This document shows positions 1 to 11,696 of a DNA stretch of 64,000 bases, one piece after another. The translations under genes and the position numbers were made by a program. Below the pieces are notes generated by a model, which was not told where the DNA came from, did no database searches, and saw nothing but the letters and a program-made list of their open reading frames with translations. Origin of the DNA: Halichondria panicea (lineage: Eukaryota; Porifera; Demospongiae; Suberitida; Halichondriidae); contig NC_087391.1 of NCBI RefSeq assembly GCF_963675165.1, positions 3,119,001-3,183,000 of the forward strand. The letters are read 5' to 3'. The number at the start of each line of letters is the position of its first letter. Within the stretch, counting starts at the first letter, position 1.

Positions 1-970
1 GCTCATAAACTTGTGACAGCCAGAATAATTTTTTTTTTGTTCTTCAGTGAGAGAAGTTGTTTTAGCAAAAGCAGCTTTACGTCTGGCCAGTTTCTGTAGA
101 ACAAATACCACAACAAGTAATAATAAATAGACAAACTAATAGAGTGTATAGGACATTATCGTAACTAGATACTTCTGCAAAACACACTTTTGCTCATATT
201 TTCCACCACTTTTTAGCCGAGAAGTATTTACACGACTCTGGAAGTATGTCCTGACAGCATCTGCATGGTTGATTAAGTGGGTATTAAATCACAAGTACCA
301 GTACCTTTAAGAACGCTGCGTGGTGCGTCTGAGCATTGGGCCTTTGCTTCAGCAACTATTAGTTTTGTCACTTCTTGATTGCTGGGGCGAGTAAATGATG
401 CCCTACAGAGAACATTGATAAATTATCCCATGTATAGGACATAGTCTGGTGTAATTTGATAACCTACTCTAGATCCCACCGGTAAGGGTCTTCATTGTCC
501 TCATCACTAAACACTTTATATAATTTTCTGACCATCTCCTGTAGGTTGCACAAATATTTTTATGCAGTGGCTGAAGTCTATGTATTTCATGTCAATACTG
601 AAGCCATAGGTTAGTAGTCACAAGCCTGAGTGCTTAACTCACCCGTATCTCACGGCTAGGACGAACCTTCAAGTTGTTGCTCTAATTGGGCAATTTTGCT
701 TGACTTCACTTCCTTCAATATTTCCTGTAGCATTCCGGTATCTACGACAAACATAATCGACATTTGCACACAGGGTATTTACCACAAGAGGTGATCTATA
801 TAGCTTATATATTATTAATTTACTGCGTGCAATTACTGATTACAGGATTAATCACTGTACGAATCCCAGTGAATAATAGGACAACATACGATCAATCGAT
901 TATAATGGTAATAATAATTATGTAATTATGCCATAATTATATGAACTTCTAGTTGAGTCCATGACCTTAC
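1..970. other. Non-coding, no gene recognised
   Basis: AT-rich sequence without a recognisable coding stretch, RNA gene or transposon end. Further exons of the minus-strand candidate at 971-1378 could lie here, but none could be joined with confidence. Confidence 0.4.
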
Positions 971-1378
971 CCTGAGAAGTGTGGCTGAGAGGCGTGGCAT
1001 TGTCTCTTGAACCAGAATTCCCATGGCCAGGCCTTGATGACTCAGAACTAGAAGCTGAAGATCCAGACCATCTATAGCGTGGCTGATGGTTTACAGGTGG
1101 ATGGTCCTAGATGAGCTGGAGCTAGATGATGGAGTTGTAGACTTGTTAGTTATGTCAACATCATAGTACCACTTTGGGGCTTCATTTTCAAGGTCCCTAG
1201 AAAATGACTGAAGCAAATTTCGGGAAACAGATGAGAGCCTAGCCTTTGCCTTTGACTTGCTTTGTGGGCGAAGTTCAATTGGTGTATGTGGAATCACATT
1301 AGGAGAATTTTCAACTTCACTTTCCAAGTCAGAGAGCATAGCATGTCTAACTGGGTTTGAATGAGCAGTATAAGCCAT
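971..1378 (-). CDS. Candidate 5' exon(s), serine-rich protein, unrecognised
   Basis: A 95-codon frame opens with ATG at 1378 and reads to a stop at 1091-1093. The product is polar and Ser-rich, with a KSKAKARLSSVSRNLL basic stretch and a run of seven serines near its end. A GTAAAC donor-like site lies at 1094. A second Ser-rich stretch (SGSSASSSESSRPGHGNSG) is open from 1071 to 971, is preceded by TATAG and ends at a strong donor (CAGG|GTAAGG). The two join in phase, but the gap would be only 23 bp, which is too short for a normal animal intron, so either an indel separates them or the join is wrong. No domain is recognised. It could be a disordered N-terminus of a host gene or chance; Ser-rich low complexity lowers confidence. 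Confidence 0.3.
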
Positions 1379-1818
1379 CGTTAAGTGTGCCTAGCCAGCT
1401 ACAGTACTTTGGCTTACCGCCTTTTTGGGGATAAATCATGTGACTGAATGTGCGCATGGGCAGACAATATAATTATAGCTGGGCGTAGCTAGCCCGACTA
1501 GGCAGACAACTGCATACACCGGACTTGAGCTTTAGGTGAGCTAATATTTACTATATACAGTAGTCTAACTAGTAAGCCTCTAGCTGTATAAGTGTTAGGC
1601 CCTCAAATAGTTTATTTATTTTCTTCTCTTGCTATTTTTGACCCAACCCACCTATACTGTTAGCACTAATGTGGATAATGTCTCTCTGTTGGCTTTTATA
1701 ATTATACAACTTAGCTTTAGTTAAACTTTTACCGACTCCACAGAATGGATTCCACATATAAAAGAAAGTTGCAGTTGTTCTGTGGGCACTGCCATATGTA
1801 TATGAATGAGAAGAGTAT
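1379..1818. other. Non-coding spacer between divergent reading frames
   Basis: Separates the minus-strand candidate ending upstream at 1378 from the plus-strand transposase start at 1819. No TATA-type promoter or other signal stands out. Confidence 0.35.
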
Positions 1819-1834
1819 ATGAATGAGAAGACAT
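1801..1834. repeat. 17-bp tandem duplication at the transposase start
   Basis: Two adjacent copies of a unit beginning TATGAATGAGAAG (1801-1817 and 1818-1834). The second copy supplies the ATG at 1819; in the same frame upstream there is a stop in the first copy. The duplication therefore may have altered the original N-terminus. Confidence 0.8.
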
Positions 1835-4682
1835 ACAAAGAGCATCACAGAATGTATTGTGTTGATGGTAAATGGTTGAAGTCTGATCACCTTCAAAGTG
1901 ACAGTTCTCGATCATCTTCTCCACTAGAGTTGGATTCTTCTAGTTTGGGAACACAATCACTCGATGATATGGATATTTCCTACCAACATGATTCTGAAGA
2001 ATCGATTGTTGATCTAGGTAAGCTTATAACCGCAGGTGGCATGACACTTTAATACAGTATGTAGCTATATAGGTGGGACGGGGTGCATGCATGTATTCAT
2101 TCATAAATTAACACAAACTTTAATTTATAGGAAGCGATCAAGATCAAGAAGTAGAGCACTGGGAAGAAGAAGACTCTGATATAGATGGTGATATTTTCCC
2201 GGAGTTAGATATGGAGGAATCAGTATCAGCAACTCAGGAAAGGAATAAGGAATTGGATGCTGTTGTTTGGTGGATTGTAGCATTCACTTCCTTCTTTCAG
2301 TCAATGCATACTTTATCAACAAGAGCTACCCAGTGGTTACTGCTGTTTATATCAGTATTACTGAGTTACCTTGGAAAATTTTCAGAAAAGATTGCCTATA
2401 TAGCCCGTGATTTTCCATCAACGATATACCGAAGGGCTGCATTCTTAAAGAGTTACACTACTACACCAAATATTCAAAGATATGTTGTGTGCCGTAAATG
2501 CCAGTCTCTATGAATTTCAAGATTGCTTGGAAAAAACTGGATCTGTTACACTTGCTAAAATGTGTACTGCATGCCTTAAGAACAAGGAAAACAACGTTCT
2601 TCTGAAAGAAATTGTGAGTGGCCAAGGTAGCAAAAAGTTCTATCCTAACTGCATTTATCCATTTTGCTCATTGATTTCTACCCTAGAAATTTTAATAAGA
2701 CAGCCTGAGTTTCTACTTGAACGCTGGAGGCAGCAATTAAACGGTAGCCATGGTGATATTACCGACATATATAATGGAACAGTTTGGAAAGAATTTACAT
2801 CATATGAAGGTACTGACAGCGAGATAGAGATACACTAGCTTTCATACTAAATGTAGACTGGTTTCAACTGTACAAGTACAAGCACAGAATATATTCGGTC
2901 GGAGTGATTTATTTGGCAATAGCAAACCTTCCTAGGAGTATTCGATTTAAGAGAGAGAACATCATATTAGTGGGGGTTATCCCTGGACCTTCTGAGCCCT
3001 CAAAAACAATGAATTCATACCTAGCTCCTCTTGTATCTGAACTGTTGTCGCTATGGGAAGGAAAACATTTTGTTGACGTGTTACTCACTTTATTCGTTGT
3101 GCTCTCATTTGTGTGACAACAGACTTACCTGCTGGTAGGAAATGCTGTGGATTCCTTAGCTTTTCAGCTAACTTGGGATGCTCAAGATGTTTATGCCAGT
3201 TTAGTACTGGCACGTTTGGTGCTAATAATTATAGTGGCTTTAACAGAAATACCTGGACAATTCGATCTAAAACAAAGCATTTGGATGACATTAAGAGAAT
3301 TAATCAATGTACCACAAAAACAATGCGTAAAGGATTAGAATCAGAGCTTGGCTGCCGATATACTGTACTACTTGATCTACCATACTTTAACCCTATAAAG
3401 ATGCTGACTATTGACCCGATGCATAACCTATACTTAGGTACTGCAAAGCATATTTTTCACAAAATATGGATTGCAGGAGGTGTTCTCAAGCCCACTGATT
3501 TAATTGAAATTGACAGTCGAATAAGTGCTCTTTTGGTCTATCCAAATGTTGCACTCAGTAGTTTACCACCTGACATGGCACACAGCAAATCTTTCACAGC
3601 GGAACAGTGGTTGATATGGGTCAATTATTACTCGATTTTCTGTCTGTTTGAAGTTCATCAATTTGAGTGCTGGAGGCATTTTGTATTGGCTTCAAGAATT
3701 TTATGCAAGAAAAATTTGTCTGCAAGTGATATGACTCTCGCTGATGCCCTTCTAATTCAGTTCGGTTTGAATCTATATATGGTGCTCAGAGTGTAACACC
3801 AAATATTCATATGCATGCACATTTGGTAGAATGCGTTCGAGAGTTTGGACCAATATCAAGTTTTTGGTGCTTTTCTTTTGAGCGAATGAATGGTATTCTA
3901 GGTAATGAGCCAACTAACAACCGTTCCATTGAGCTCCAGTTTATGCAGCGTTTTGTAAGTGACAATTCTCATTTTCAGTTAGTAACAAGTCAACCAGACA
4001 CTTTAGAAATTAATGAAATATTCTCCAGTGCAGTTCTTCATCATGCATGCAATTTTCACTCTACAAGACACCTCTCCAAACAATTAACTCCAAAAAAAAT
4101 TAGTATGTTTGGCTTCTGGACTTGAATGTTATTTATCGAAGAAATACACTATTTCAAGATTTAATCCTGCTGAAATGGAAGTTGTTTTACTTTTGTATCA
4201 ACTATGTTCCCAGATAAACTTGATGCCCACCTAGATATTTGTCAATCTTTCAAGAAAATGGACTCAATCACAATCAATGGGCAGGAGTATAGATCCAAAC
4301 AAATTGTGATGGCTTTTCCTACAACAGACACATTCATAATTCGAGGGGCATTCACTCGTACTGATTTACACCCTGCTAAGATTAACTACTTAGCTCTGCA
4401 TACACAATCTATGGAAGATGTTCCATCCCTTACAATGTTCCATCCCTTACAAACTGTTTCGCTGTTGTAGATTGGTTAGATGAGCATCCTTTGCAGTCAG
4501 TTGCACCACTCGGTAATCCATTCATAATGATGTGCAAGGATACTTTTACAGATCTTAGAAACTTTCTGACAGTGGTTGAGAACTTTCTGACAGTGGTTGA
4601 GAACATACACTCGCTTACGTTACCTGCAAGCTATACTTTTAGTGGTAACAATGTCCTAGCTATTACACCTTTAATTCTTTAG
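1819..4682 (+). pseudogene. Tnp2-type (CACTA superfamily) transposase, multiply frameshifted
   Basis: Exon 1 runs 1819-2017; a GTAAGC donor at 2018 and a TTTATAG acceptor at 2130 define a 113-bp intron that joins in phase to an acidic stretch (EVEHWEEEDSDIDGD). Then follow AVVWWIVAFTSFFQS near 2257 and a Cys-pair segment (VVCRKCQSL) at 2483-2510. Frame changes follow near 2508, 2825, 3085, 3765, 4090 and 4205. The best conserved parts are LPRSIRFKRENIILVGVIPG (2926-2985), DLPAGRKCCGFLS and LGCSRC (3122-3205), and the family signature IDPMHNLYLGTAKH (3411-3455). The C-terminal part includes FGPISSFWCFSFERMNGI (3841-3895). This order matches Tnp2/Transposase_21 proteins of CACTA elements, DDE-type nucleases that cut and paste their own element. 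With at least six shifts it is inactive. Family assignment is from memory of conserved motifs and is strong; the exact start is uncertain. Confidence 0.88.
4419..4601 (+). repeat. Two tandem duplications inside the transposase pseudogene
   Basis: A 17-bp unit starting TGTTCCATCCC is doubled at 4419-4435/4436-4452. A 21-bp unit starting AACTTTCTGACAG is doubled at 4560-4580/4581-4601, repeating seven residues in frame (NFLTVVE). Both are perfect copies and look recent relative to the decay of the gene. Confidence 0.85.
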
Positions 4683-4923
4683 TTTATCATAATTGTGAAC
4701 AATAAATTTATGTTTATTGTCTGTAGGAAACGTTGTAAAAGCTGTTTAAAATAAACGTCAAGATAAACATTAAAAATCACATTATTAGGAAACACTGTAT
4801 AATATATCTTGGGAAACCTAGTAGAAGTATCTCCCTAGGAAACATTACATGAAATACACAAATGGATTTCCTATAATATTTCCTACGTGACGTTTTCCAG
4901 GAAACCTATTATTTTATGTAGTG
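4683..4923 (+). mobile_element. 3' terminal region of the CACTA-type element
   Basis: Downstream of the last coding segment the motif GGAAAC recurs at about 4728, 4789, 4814, 4841 and 4910, and the stretch ends in TAGTG at 4919-4923, the complement of the CACTA terminus. Clustered short subterminal motifs are typical of CACTA elements. The following bases (AAAAACGGGTGAGCG) match a second copy at 5713 that lacks the element, which supports placing the boundary at 4923/4924. The 5' CACTA end was not found in the window. Confidence 0.65.
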
Positions 4924-5132
4924 AAAAACGGGTGAGCGTAATAACCGTGGTTGTTATGGCAACACATGTTGCACCATTTTTTTCCTTGTTGTGTGGGCAT
5001 TCTATTGGTATATGATTGCTCTGGAAACCCCTCTGGAAACCCGATAGAGAATTTACAGACATTTCACTTCACTGTTAGATTAAAGGGTTAACAAACGAGC
5101 TAGCTTGGCGTATTCTTTAGATGTACGTATCC
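4924..5132. repeat. Direct repeat copy 1: piggyBac right end plus flank
   Basis: Closely matches 5713-5932, about 790 bp downstream: both read from AAAACGGGTGAGCGTAATAA through GGTTGTTATGGCAACACATG, a TTAAAGGGTTAA terminus and the non-transposon flank GCTAGCTTGGCGTATTCTTT. Copy 1 is directly abutted by the CACTA 3' end. Sharing of the flank as well as the element end points to local duplication rather than two independent insertions. Confidence 0.75.
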
Positions 5133-5136
5133 TTAA

Positions 5137-5879
5137 CCCTTTAACCGTCACGGGCCACGATCGTGGCCCGCAATAGTGACTTTTTTTGCGAAATCTGCGA
5201 TACTTAGGAAGTAGCCCGAACTTCCCTGTATAGAGGAAGAGCTATTTAGTCTAGAAATTTCCAAGCCTATGTTAAAATTTCATTAGCATCTTACCGCACG
5301 AAGTTTATAGCTATGGCTAGGTTGTTTACTTGTGCCGATGTGCTTGAACAGCTTGAGGATGACAGTGCCTATGAAGGAGAGGGGATAGTAGGATACCGGC
5401 TATCAGCTTTATGCCAGACGCTGATGAACTGTCTGGGACTGAGGACATGCACCTAGACGCTAGCGCTATGGAGGAGAGGGCTCACTGTGTGACTCTGGCA
5501 AGTAGTATAGTATAAGTAGTATAGTATAGCTCATAGTGTAAGTATAGTATAGCTAAAATAGAATTAGCAGTAATGAACAGTCTTTATGTGAGCTCGTAGT
5601 ACTATATCTTAGCACTGTTACATTCATATGATGTGAAAATCAAGCTTAGTCAAGCCTTTATACCATATGATAGGCTGATCCATAAAAAATAATTTTTGGA
5701 TTTTATCATTTAAAAACGGGTGAGCGTAATAAACGTGGTTGTTATGGCAACACATGTTGCACCATTTTATTCCTTGTTGTATGGGCATTCTATTGGTATA
5801 TGGTTGCTAGGCATTTTATTGCTCTGGAAACCCGATAGAGAATTTACAGACATTTCACTAGAATCCGATGGTTAAAGGG
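5137..5879 (+). mobile_element. piggyBac-like element, internally deleted, TTAA target duplication
   Basis: The ends are inverted copies of CCCTTTAACCG, flanked by TTAA at 5133-5136 and 5880-5883, the invariant target of the piggyBac superfamily. Just inside the left end lies a 20-bp perfect palindrome CGGGCCACGATCGTGGCCCG (about 5150-5170), repeated in the two other copies at 12.66 and 13.04 kb. The interior keeps only the first coding exon of the transposase. The element is non-autonomous. Confidence 0.75.
5313..5520 (+). pseudogene. piggyBac transposase N-terminal exon, broken
   Basis: Opens MARLFTCADVLEQLEDD and continues with SAYEGEGIVGY. A frame change then follows near 5395, after which the other frame reads SFMPDADELSGTEDMHLDAS and EERAHCVTL. 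A GCAAGT sequence follows at about 5496, where a second copy (12.8 kb, minus strand) has a normal GTAAGT donor, so an exon 1/intron 1 border is likely. The catalytic DDD region is absent. The acidic N-terminus next to piggyBac ends is the basis for the family call. Confidence 0.6.
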
Positions 5880-5883
5880 TTAA

Positions 5884-7857
5884 CAAACGCAAGATTAGAA
5901 AGAGCAGAGCTAGCTTGGCGTATTCTTTAGATGCCCGTGACACTTGCAACAACCTACAAATAAACAGTAAGTTATGTCACTAGCCAATAGACCGACACTC
6001 ACAACGACCTGGGGGAACCACCATCTATAGGCGTTACATTGAGGGTTGCGGATATCACACGAGGATAATAATCGAAGCTTGCTAGTTGTGCAATTACTGT
6101 ACATTTAATAAACTATTGCTGAGAAAAGTACACTTCTTGCCCGTTGCTATGTGGTTGCTAAGGTATACAATGGTTTATAACTGTGATACAGAACCTGCTA
6201 TTACATAGGAATGATTGGGAATCATATACAGATCCCTGTGGTTAGGGAAAATGTTAATACAGATGTACAATGGATGTTTTTCACGTGTTTAAATAATATT
6301 TAACATGATTGTGTGATAAGGAAAATAAACAAAGAAAATTATTAAGCATGACTTAAGCATGGGGGAGGAGCTGGATGTATGGAAGTGCTGGGATTCTAGC
6401 TTTGGCTTCTTCCTAAAGTTCCTTTCGCTTTGTTCAAGAGTAGTATAGGAGCCGCTCGTTTGCTGGGCTTGTTTGCTGCAAATTATAGCTTATAGGTCGT
6501 TCAAGCGTTCAAGTGTTCAAGTGTTCAGTGCCATTCAAACCTCGGGCATCATGCACTGTATATTCCATACAAACCTTGTGATTAGTCTATAACTATAACA
6601 TATTAGCTACTACTGTTGAAGACTATGGTAAGCTGGGGTTGTTTAGAGCAGAGTCAGTTTCATCTTGGTCTCTTGGTCTCTTGGTCTCATGGCAGTCTTC
6701 GCATATGTTATGGAGAAAACATTTCTCTCCAGGAGACACCGCCATCGACTGCATGTTCAGCAACATTTGCTTAGCCTGTCGTTAAAAAGTTTCTGATCAC
6801 CAAGCACCAACAGTGGAACAGCTTGGCCACAGATAGTCTGCTTCCAATCATGAAACAGTGTACCGCCTTGAGTGTACCATCAACCACACCTGCACATTTG
6901 AACCCAAAATCATAAAATCATTCTCAAATCCATCAACTGTTCTTAGATCGTGAATACGAACGTCAAAACATCAACAATGCACGTCCAGAATCAAAAATTA
7001 GCCAACGTCACGTGTGTGTATTCTGAGTCTGCTCACCTGGATGGGATAGCGCAGATAGCGCAGTGTTTGTAGTACGGATAGCCTCAACACAACAATGTAG
7101 TAGTTTCAGATTTCGATGTTAACCGCACGTTGTACACGCGGTTTTGACTCGAGACTCTTCATTTATACCTACACATACGTGTTGACCTTTACCAGGTTTA
7201 GTTTCATCTTGGAGTTCATAAAGACTTGCCCTTTGACCCCTAAACTACAAATTAACGCCGAGGGTTTGCACTTCAGCACTCTAGTTGCATATTTCAGCTT
7301 CTGTCTTAAATGGTATTCTTTCAGTCATTTAGTGCTGCATTTGTCAGATCACTATACACTTCCTTCAAATGAATATACTCAGCTGCGGTCTACACTTATT
7401 ATAGAACGTTGAGTGCTGAGGACTCCTGGGCAAACTAGCACAACGAAACCAATTGAGAAGAAGAAAGGAGAGAGCTATACGGGTAAGCTAGCTTAAATGA
7501 TCCTCGCATGTTAGCATACAGTTTTGTGAGTATTTCTGCTGTCTTCTAAATGGTTGCAATTTTGTAACATCCTCAAGTTATGGTAGCCTTTTCAGAATCG
7601 TACAGTGCATGTACAGTAGCAAAATGTGTTGTTAGTTAAGTTTCTTGTTTATTGCAGAAACTTCAGAGTAGAACAAGTGCCTTGGTTAAAACATGCGCAA
7701 GTGGCATTATGTCCAGTGAAGAGAGCAACTCTGAGAGCATTTCAAGCTTTTTACACGTAATTTGTTTCGTTAACGGTGGCAGTTAATCTGACAAATTTCC
7801 TATTCAGTTCGAAAATCGGATCCCCTGCAAAAAAATGTATTGGTTTCATTTTAATAA
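5884..7857. other. Non-coding with scattered short duplications
   Basis: No supported gene. A 32-bp block at 6980-7011 (core ACGTCCAGAATCAAAAATTA) is a relic of the CTCAGGGG-ended element described at 20810 and 21934. Small tandem duplications occur near 6495 (GTTCAAGC/TGTTCAA series), 6664 (TCTTGGTC) and 7035 (GATAGCGCA). Confidence 0.45.
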
Positions 7858-8430
7858 CTATAAATACACACTGGGGCAAAAAAGACATTTTTGTGTGTAG
7901 TTTGTATAGATAAAATGTGTATGAATTTCCATATACCAGTAAAATTTCCTACTATAGTGAAATACTGAAATACCGAACATCCTTCTAAATTTCCTGCACA
8001 GGATAGGGCAACATTTCAGGTGCTGAAAACATGTAGAAAAAATGGCATTTCCATTACTTTCCTGGTGATGACACATGGAATAATACCAGCTGCTGAAATG
8101 TAGAATGAAATTGAAATACACACGTAATTGAAATACACACGTAAAACCAGCAGCTGAAATGTCCAGCAGCTGAAATGTAGGAAATAAACTTTCCCCACTA
8201 TTATGCCATGGATCGTTTGAATCAATATTGAAATGAAACCATATGCATATGCAAGCACACAAAAACAGTGATAATATTAAACATTGCCAGTCACAGTTTT
8301 CTGAGGGCCTTTGAGTGAGATTGTTCAATAGATGAAATGACATGCTGACGAGTCTGTCTCTTTGCAAATGTTGACTTGCCAACTTGCCATCATCAATCAC
8401 ACCGTCTAGCTTCGAGAACATTGTCGACAC
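7858..8430 (-). other. Long open frame, probably not a gene as it stands
   Basis: A 190-codon minus-strand frame. The first ~50 residues (MSTMFSKLDGVIDDGKLASQ and following) look protein-like. The remainder is Phe/Cys/Tyr-rich, as expected of translated AT-rich DNA, and is crossed by two perfect tandem duplications (8110-8143, 17-bp unit; about 8149-8180, 16-bp unit). At best the 5' part is a decayed exon. No family is recognised. Confidence 0.15.
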
Positions 8431-9875
8431 TCTCAGGAAAAAATACTCCCAAGACGATTATATTCTGTAAAAGTTATTCTGTAAAAGTTACAGGTGGAAA
8501 TATTCAGGTGGAAATATACACTGAACTTGTGACTGAGCTACACAATAAGAATTTTTACACATCGAGTATGGCAACAGATCAGTCTCTGTTTGTGCTATGT
8601 ATTCAACTTCACTGTAAAAAATTCCATCTTACAGGAATTCGTACACCCAATGCATTCGTACACCCTAATGCGAATTGTTATTGCGTTTGGCATGGGCCCT
8701 AGAGCTGCCACTGCTATGTGAAGCCAAGCCAGCTGACTTTTCAATATCAGTGATTCCATGAAGCTGTACTGTGGAAATGTTGTACTGTGGAAATGTTGGA
8801 CGGAAGCTTCTAATGAGAGAATTTGTTAAAAACTATACGAACAATTGCTGTGATGTTTGAGGTAGTTGAATCGATTACTGATGTGGAGAGCGCAATAGAA
8901 AAGAGATCGAGCACTTGATTATAAAGTATAGATCTGATTGAACATCAACATCAGCAGCCTCCACCACTACTGTTTGGTCTGGAAATAATGTGATTACAAG
9001 CAAGATACTTAAACAGAAATAAAAAAAATAACAATTAATATGCAATATGTATGTCCAAATATCCTAGCTACTTCTGTTGTAATAATCATCGGCGTAGTAC
9101 TTTGGTTGTACTTTGGTTTGGTTTCTTTACATAGTTCGTGTACTTTATCAGTATCTAAGTGCAAGTTGCCGTGTTGACTATGATGATGTGTTGACTATGA
9201 TGATGCGTGCTCAGGTACATTAAGGGTGCTGGAACACCTACGCCCACGTACGCCCACACACACGTTGCTAGGGAAAGCTAACTATGAAACTACCTGCAGG
9301 GGAGACATGGATCCTTCACAGGATTATGAAGCAACACTCTACTAGTGTGCATTCCAAAAATGGAGAGGAAAGGATGATGACAACAGATTTTACACTTGAT
9401 TTTCATCATATAGCTAAAAGAAGTTCCGCTTAGGAAACCAGTAGAGCTATGGACTTGATTGTTTGTTTGCAGGTGCACTACACACAGCTCTTCAACATTA
9501 CGAAGAGCTTTTGTTGTAAAATCCCTTTGTTATCTATTTATGAGAATTTTTTGTCATGACACACCCTCTAGAGAAAAATCTAGACCGTATATGGACAAAG
9601 TCAGCCCGTAACTTTGTTCACCTTACCTAATTATAGCAGCATGCTAAATATAGACCAAGTCCTATACGTAGATAGTCAGATCGAACACTTTTTATATCTG
9701 GCTCTAGCGTACGCGTACGCTAGAGTATAAATTAAGACGTAAGCCTGTAGACCACGCCCCAATTGCGTACGTAGAGTGCAGAATTAGTGTTGAAGATCAA
9801 GAGCCATTTGTTAGTAGCCTGAAGAGAAGAGATAGGCAACGCTGGGGCTACAGACAGCGCTGACAATTGGCTGGC
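8431..9875. other. Non-coding, short tandem duplications
   Basis: Contains perfect doublings at about 8466 (14 bp), 8495 (14 bp), 8766 (16 bp) and 9173-9206 (17 bp, unit GTTGACTATGATGATGT). No gene or transposon end is recognised. Confidence 0.45.
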
Positions 9876-10262
9876 TCATAGACTTCTGCCAGGGTTGGCT
9901 GCTGTTTTGATGGACTTTGAAGGTAAACTATGAACTAGCTTTGCTAGCTTGATACACAGGGCCTTGCTTTTCACTCCCTTCCCCTTCAGAGCTTCCATGA
10001 AAGCCTGTGTGTAATACCACTCTTGGACCTCAGTGTCACCAGAGTGCTGTGCTCCAGGCCAAGTTGGACCAGTCTCTTTGTCTGGGCTGCAGTAATGCTT
10101 GGCTTCCCCGGGCATCAGATTGGTGGAACCTCCGCTTTTGTGAGGTCCACACAGCTCCATCTGCTTATTAGCAGACCGAATAGGGAGGTTGGGGAGGCAG
10201 CTGATCAGTGAATGGTGTGTCGTAACTGCCTCCATCGCCAGGACATCTGGAAATGAGCTTCT
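9876..10262 (-). CDS. Candidate exon, unrecognised
   Basis: An open minus-strand frame preceded by a CTCACAG acceptor-like site at about 10263. It reads SFPDVLAMEAVTTHHSLISC, then SGDTEVQEWYYTQAFMEALK and ends AANPGRSL with a stop at 9876. Composition is balanced and less AT-driven than neighbouring frames, which argues for a decayed or real terminal exon. No domain is recognised and no partner exon could be joined with certainty. Confidence 0.25.
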   Translation of the reverse strand, partial: RSSFPDVLAMEAVTTHHSLISCLPNLPIRSANKQMELCGPHKSGGSTNLMPGEAKHYCSPDKETGPTWPGAQHSGDTEVQEWYYTQAFMEALKGKGVKSKALCIKLAKLVHSLPSKSIKTAANPGRSL

Positions 10263-10607
10263 GTGAGTGTGATACATAAAATAAAAAATAACACAGATTG
10301 CCAACCTTCCAGACGAGTTCCTAGCGTGTTTGTAAGTATAGGTCCTCCATCCCAAGTTTTTTGCCAGAAAGGTGACTGTCCCCTTCATCTGGACAATACA
10401 TGTGCATGTACAGTGAATAATTATGTAGTGGCACCGGGTCAGGTAGAATATAGGAACCAACTTATTTTTGTCATCACCCCTGTTCACAATATTTTTTTCG
10501 TACCTGACCACAGGACCATTCTGCTAACTTGGTGGCAAGGATCTCCAGCTTCTGAAGGATGCGATGCCATTGTGTGCTGGAACATGGTGGAAGACCCAAC
10601 CAGCCAC

Positions 10608-10886
10608 TCAACCGGACATATCAACATGCAGGTGGCCATTGAGGAGAAAGGACAACACTGGATATAGTGCCATGAACAGCTCGAATCGTGGATAGTACAC
10701 GTCTAAAGCACTGAAGAGAAACGTCTCCACTCGACACAAATGAAGACAGTGTGTATTAACATTAAAAGACAATCCAACCTGCTGTGTGACTAATGCTAGT
10801 TGAGGAACTCGGACACTCGTGCTGATTGTACTGAGACTGGGGTCTATTGGCACACTTACGTTTCTCCCATCTACTACTGAAGGCAC
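10608..10886 (-). CDS. Candidate exon, unrecognised
   Basis: An open minus-strand frame of 92 codons with a Ser/Thr/Val-rich first half (GRNVSVPIDPSLSTISTSVR). It lies 5' of the candidate exon at 9876-10262 on the same strand, so both could belong to one gene. An overlapping plus-strand frame over 10510-10667 (EGCDAIVCWNMVEDPTSHST) is equally plausible, so the strand is not settled. Confidence 0.18.
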   Translation of the reverse strand: MPSVVDGRNVSVPIDPSLSTISTSVRVPQLALVTQQVGLSFNVNTHCLHLCRVETFLFSALDVYYPRFELFMALYPVLSFLLNGHLHVDMSG

Positions 10887-11141
10887 TCCTTTGCTACAAA
10901 TCTGGCTCTGTATTTATTGGATTGTGTTATTTTGTTATTGATTTATTAGTTTGTGTAGCTACCTGATTTTCTTTTGCAGCTTGTAGTTAATTTAATTGAA
11001 GACATTCCCACAAAACCACTATGTTGTTACTTGTGGTTACTACTATACTAGCGCACGCATTGAAATTAAATACTGCGTGTGCAAGTCTCAGGATCTAAAC
11101 GTTGCATTTTTGTGGTTAAATTATGTCAATTTGTTACTATG

Positions 11142-11641
11142 TGCGGGCACCCTTAAGGACTGGGACCAGTAATTATTGCTGATTCAGCGGAAACGAAGCT
11201 CCGCCCACGATTTTTACTATCAATTGTGCAGTAAAAATGGAGTTTTGCTGCTCTAATCTTTAGCTCAAATTCTGGAGCATAAAACTTAGTTAAAGTGTTT
11301 ACTTTTTAGTGCAGTAGTTAGTTCAAAGCTATATGCAGGCACTACCGTTAGCGCCTAACAGTGGGATCAGCTAAATAAAGTACTTTTTCAGCTTATTATT
11401 TTGCATGTAAAGGCTAATAACTTACTTTTCATTGATCCCACTGTTAGGCGCTAACGGTAGTGCCTGCATATAGCTTTGAACTAACTACTGCACTAAAAAG
11501 TAAACACTTAAACTAAGATTTTATGCTCCGGAATTTGAGCTAAAGATTAGAGCAGCAAAACTCCATTTTTACTGCACAATTGATAGTAAAAATCGTGGGC
11601 GGAGCTAATAATTGCTGGTCCCAGTCCTTAATGTACCTGAG
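11142..11641. mobile_element. CTCAGG-family foldback element (copy 1)
   Basis: Two long inverted arms (about 11151-11369 and 11433-11641) enclose a ~63-bp centre containing AGGCTAATAACTTAC. Outer ends read TTAAGGACTGGGACC on the left and GGTCCCAGTCCTTAATGTAC then CTGAG on the right. The left terminus is eroded. A TG on each side (11140-11141, 11642-11643) may be a 2-bp target duplication. No coding capacity; non-autonomous. Confidence 0.85.
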
Positions 11642-11696
11642 TGGGCGATAGCTATCGATATCAGCACATTGTATAGAGTGCAGGCAGAACAACAAC

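Noticed and set aside
1632-1924. Two small minus-strand frames opposite the transposase exon
   Set aside because: They overlap a well-supported plus-strand exon and show no protein-like features.
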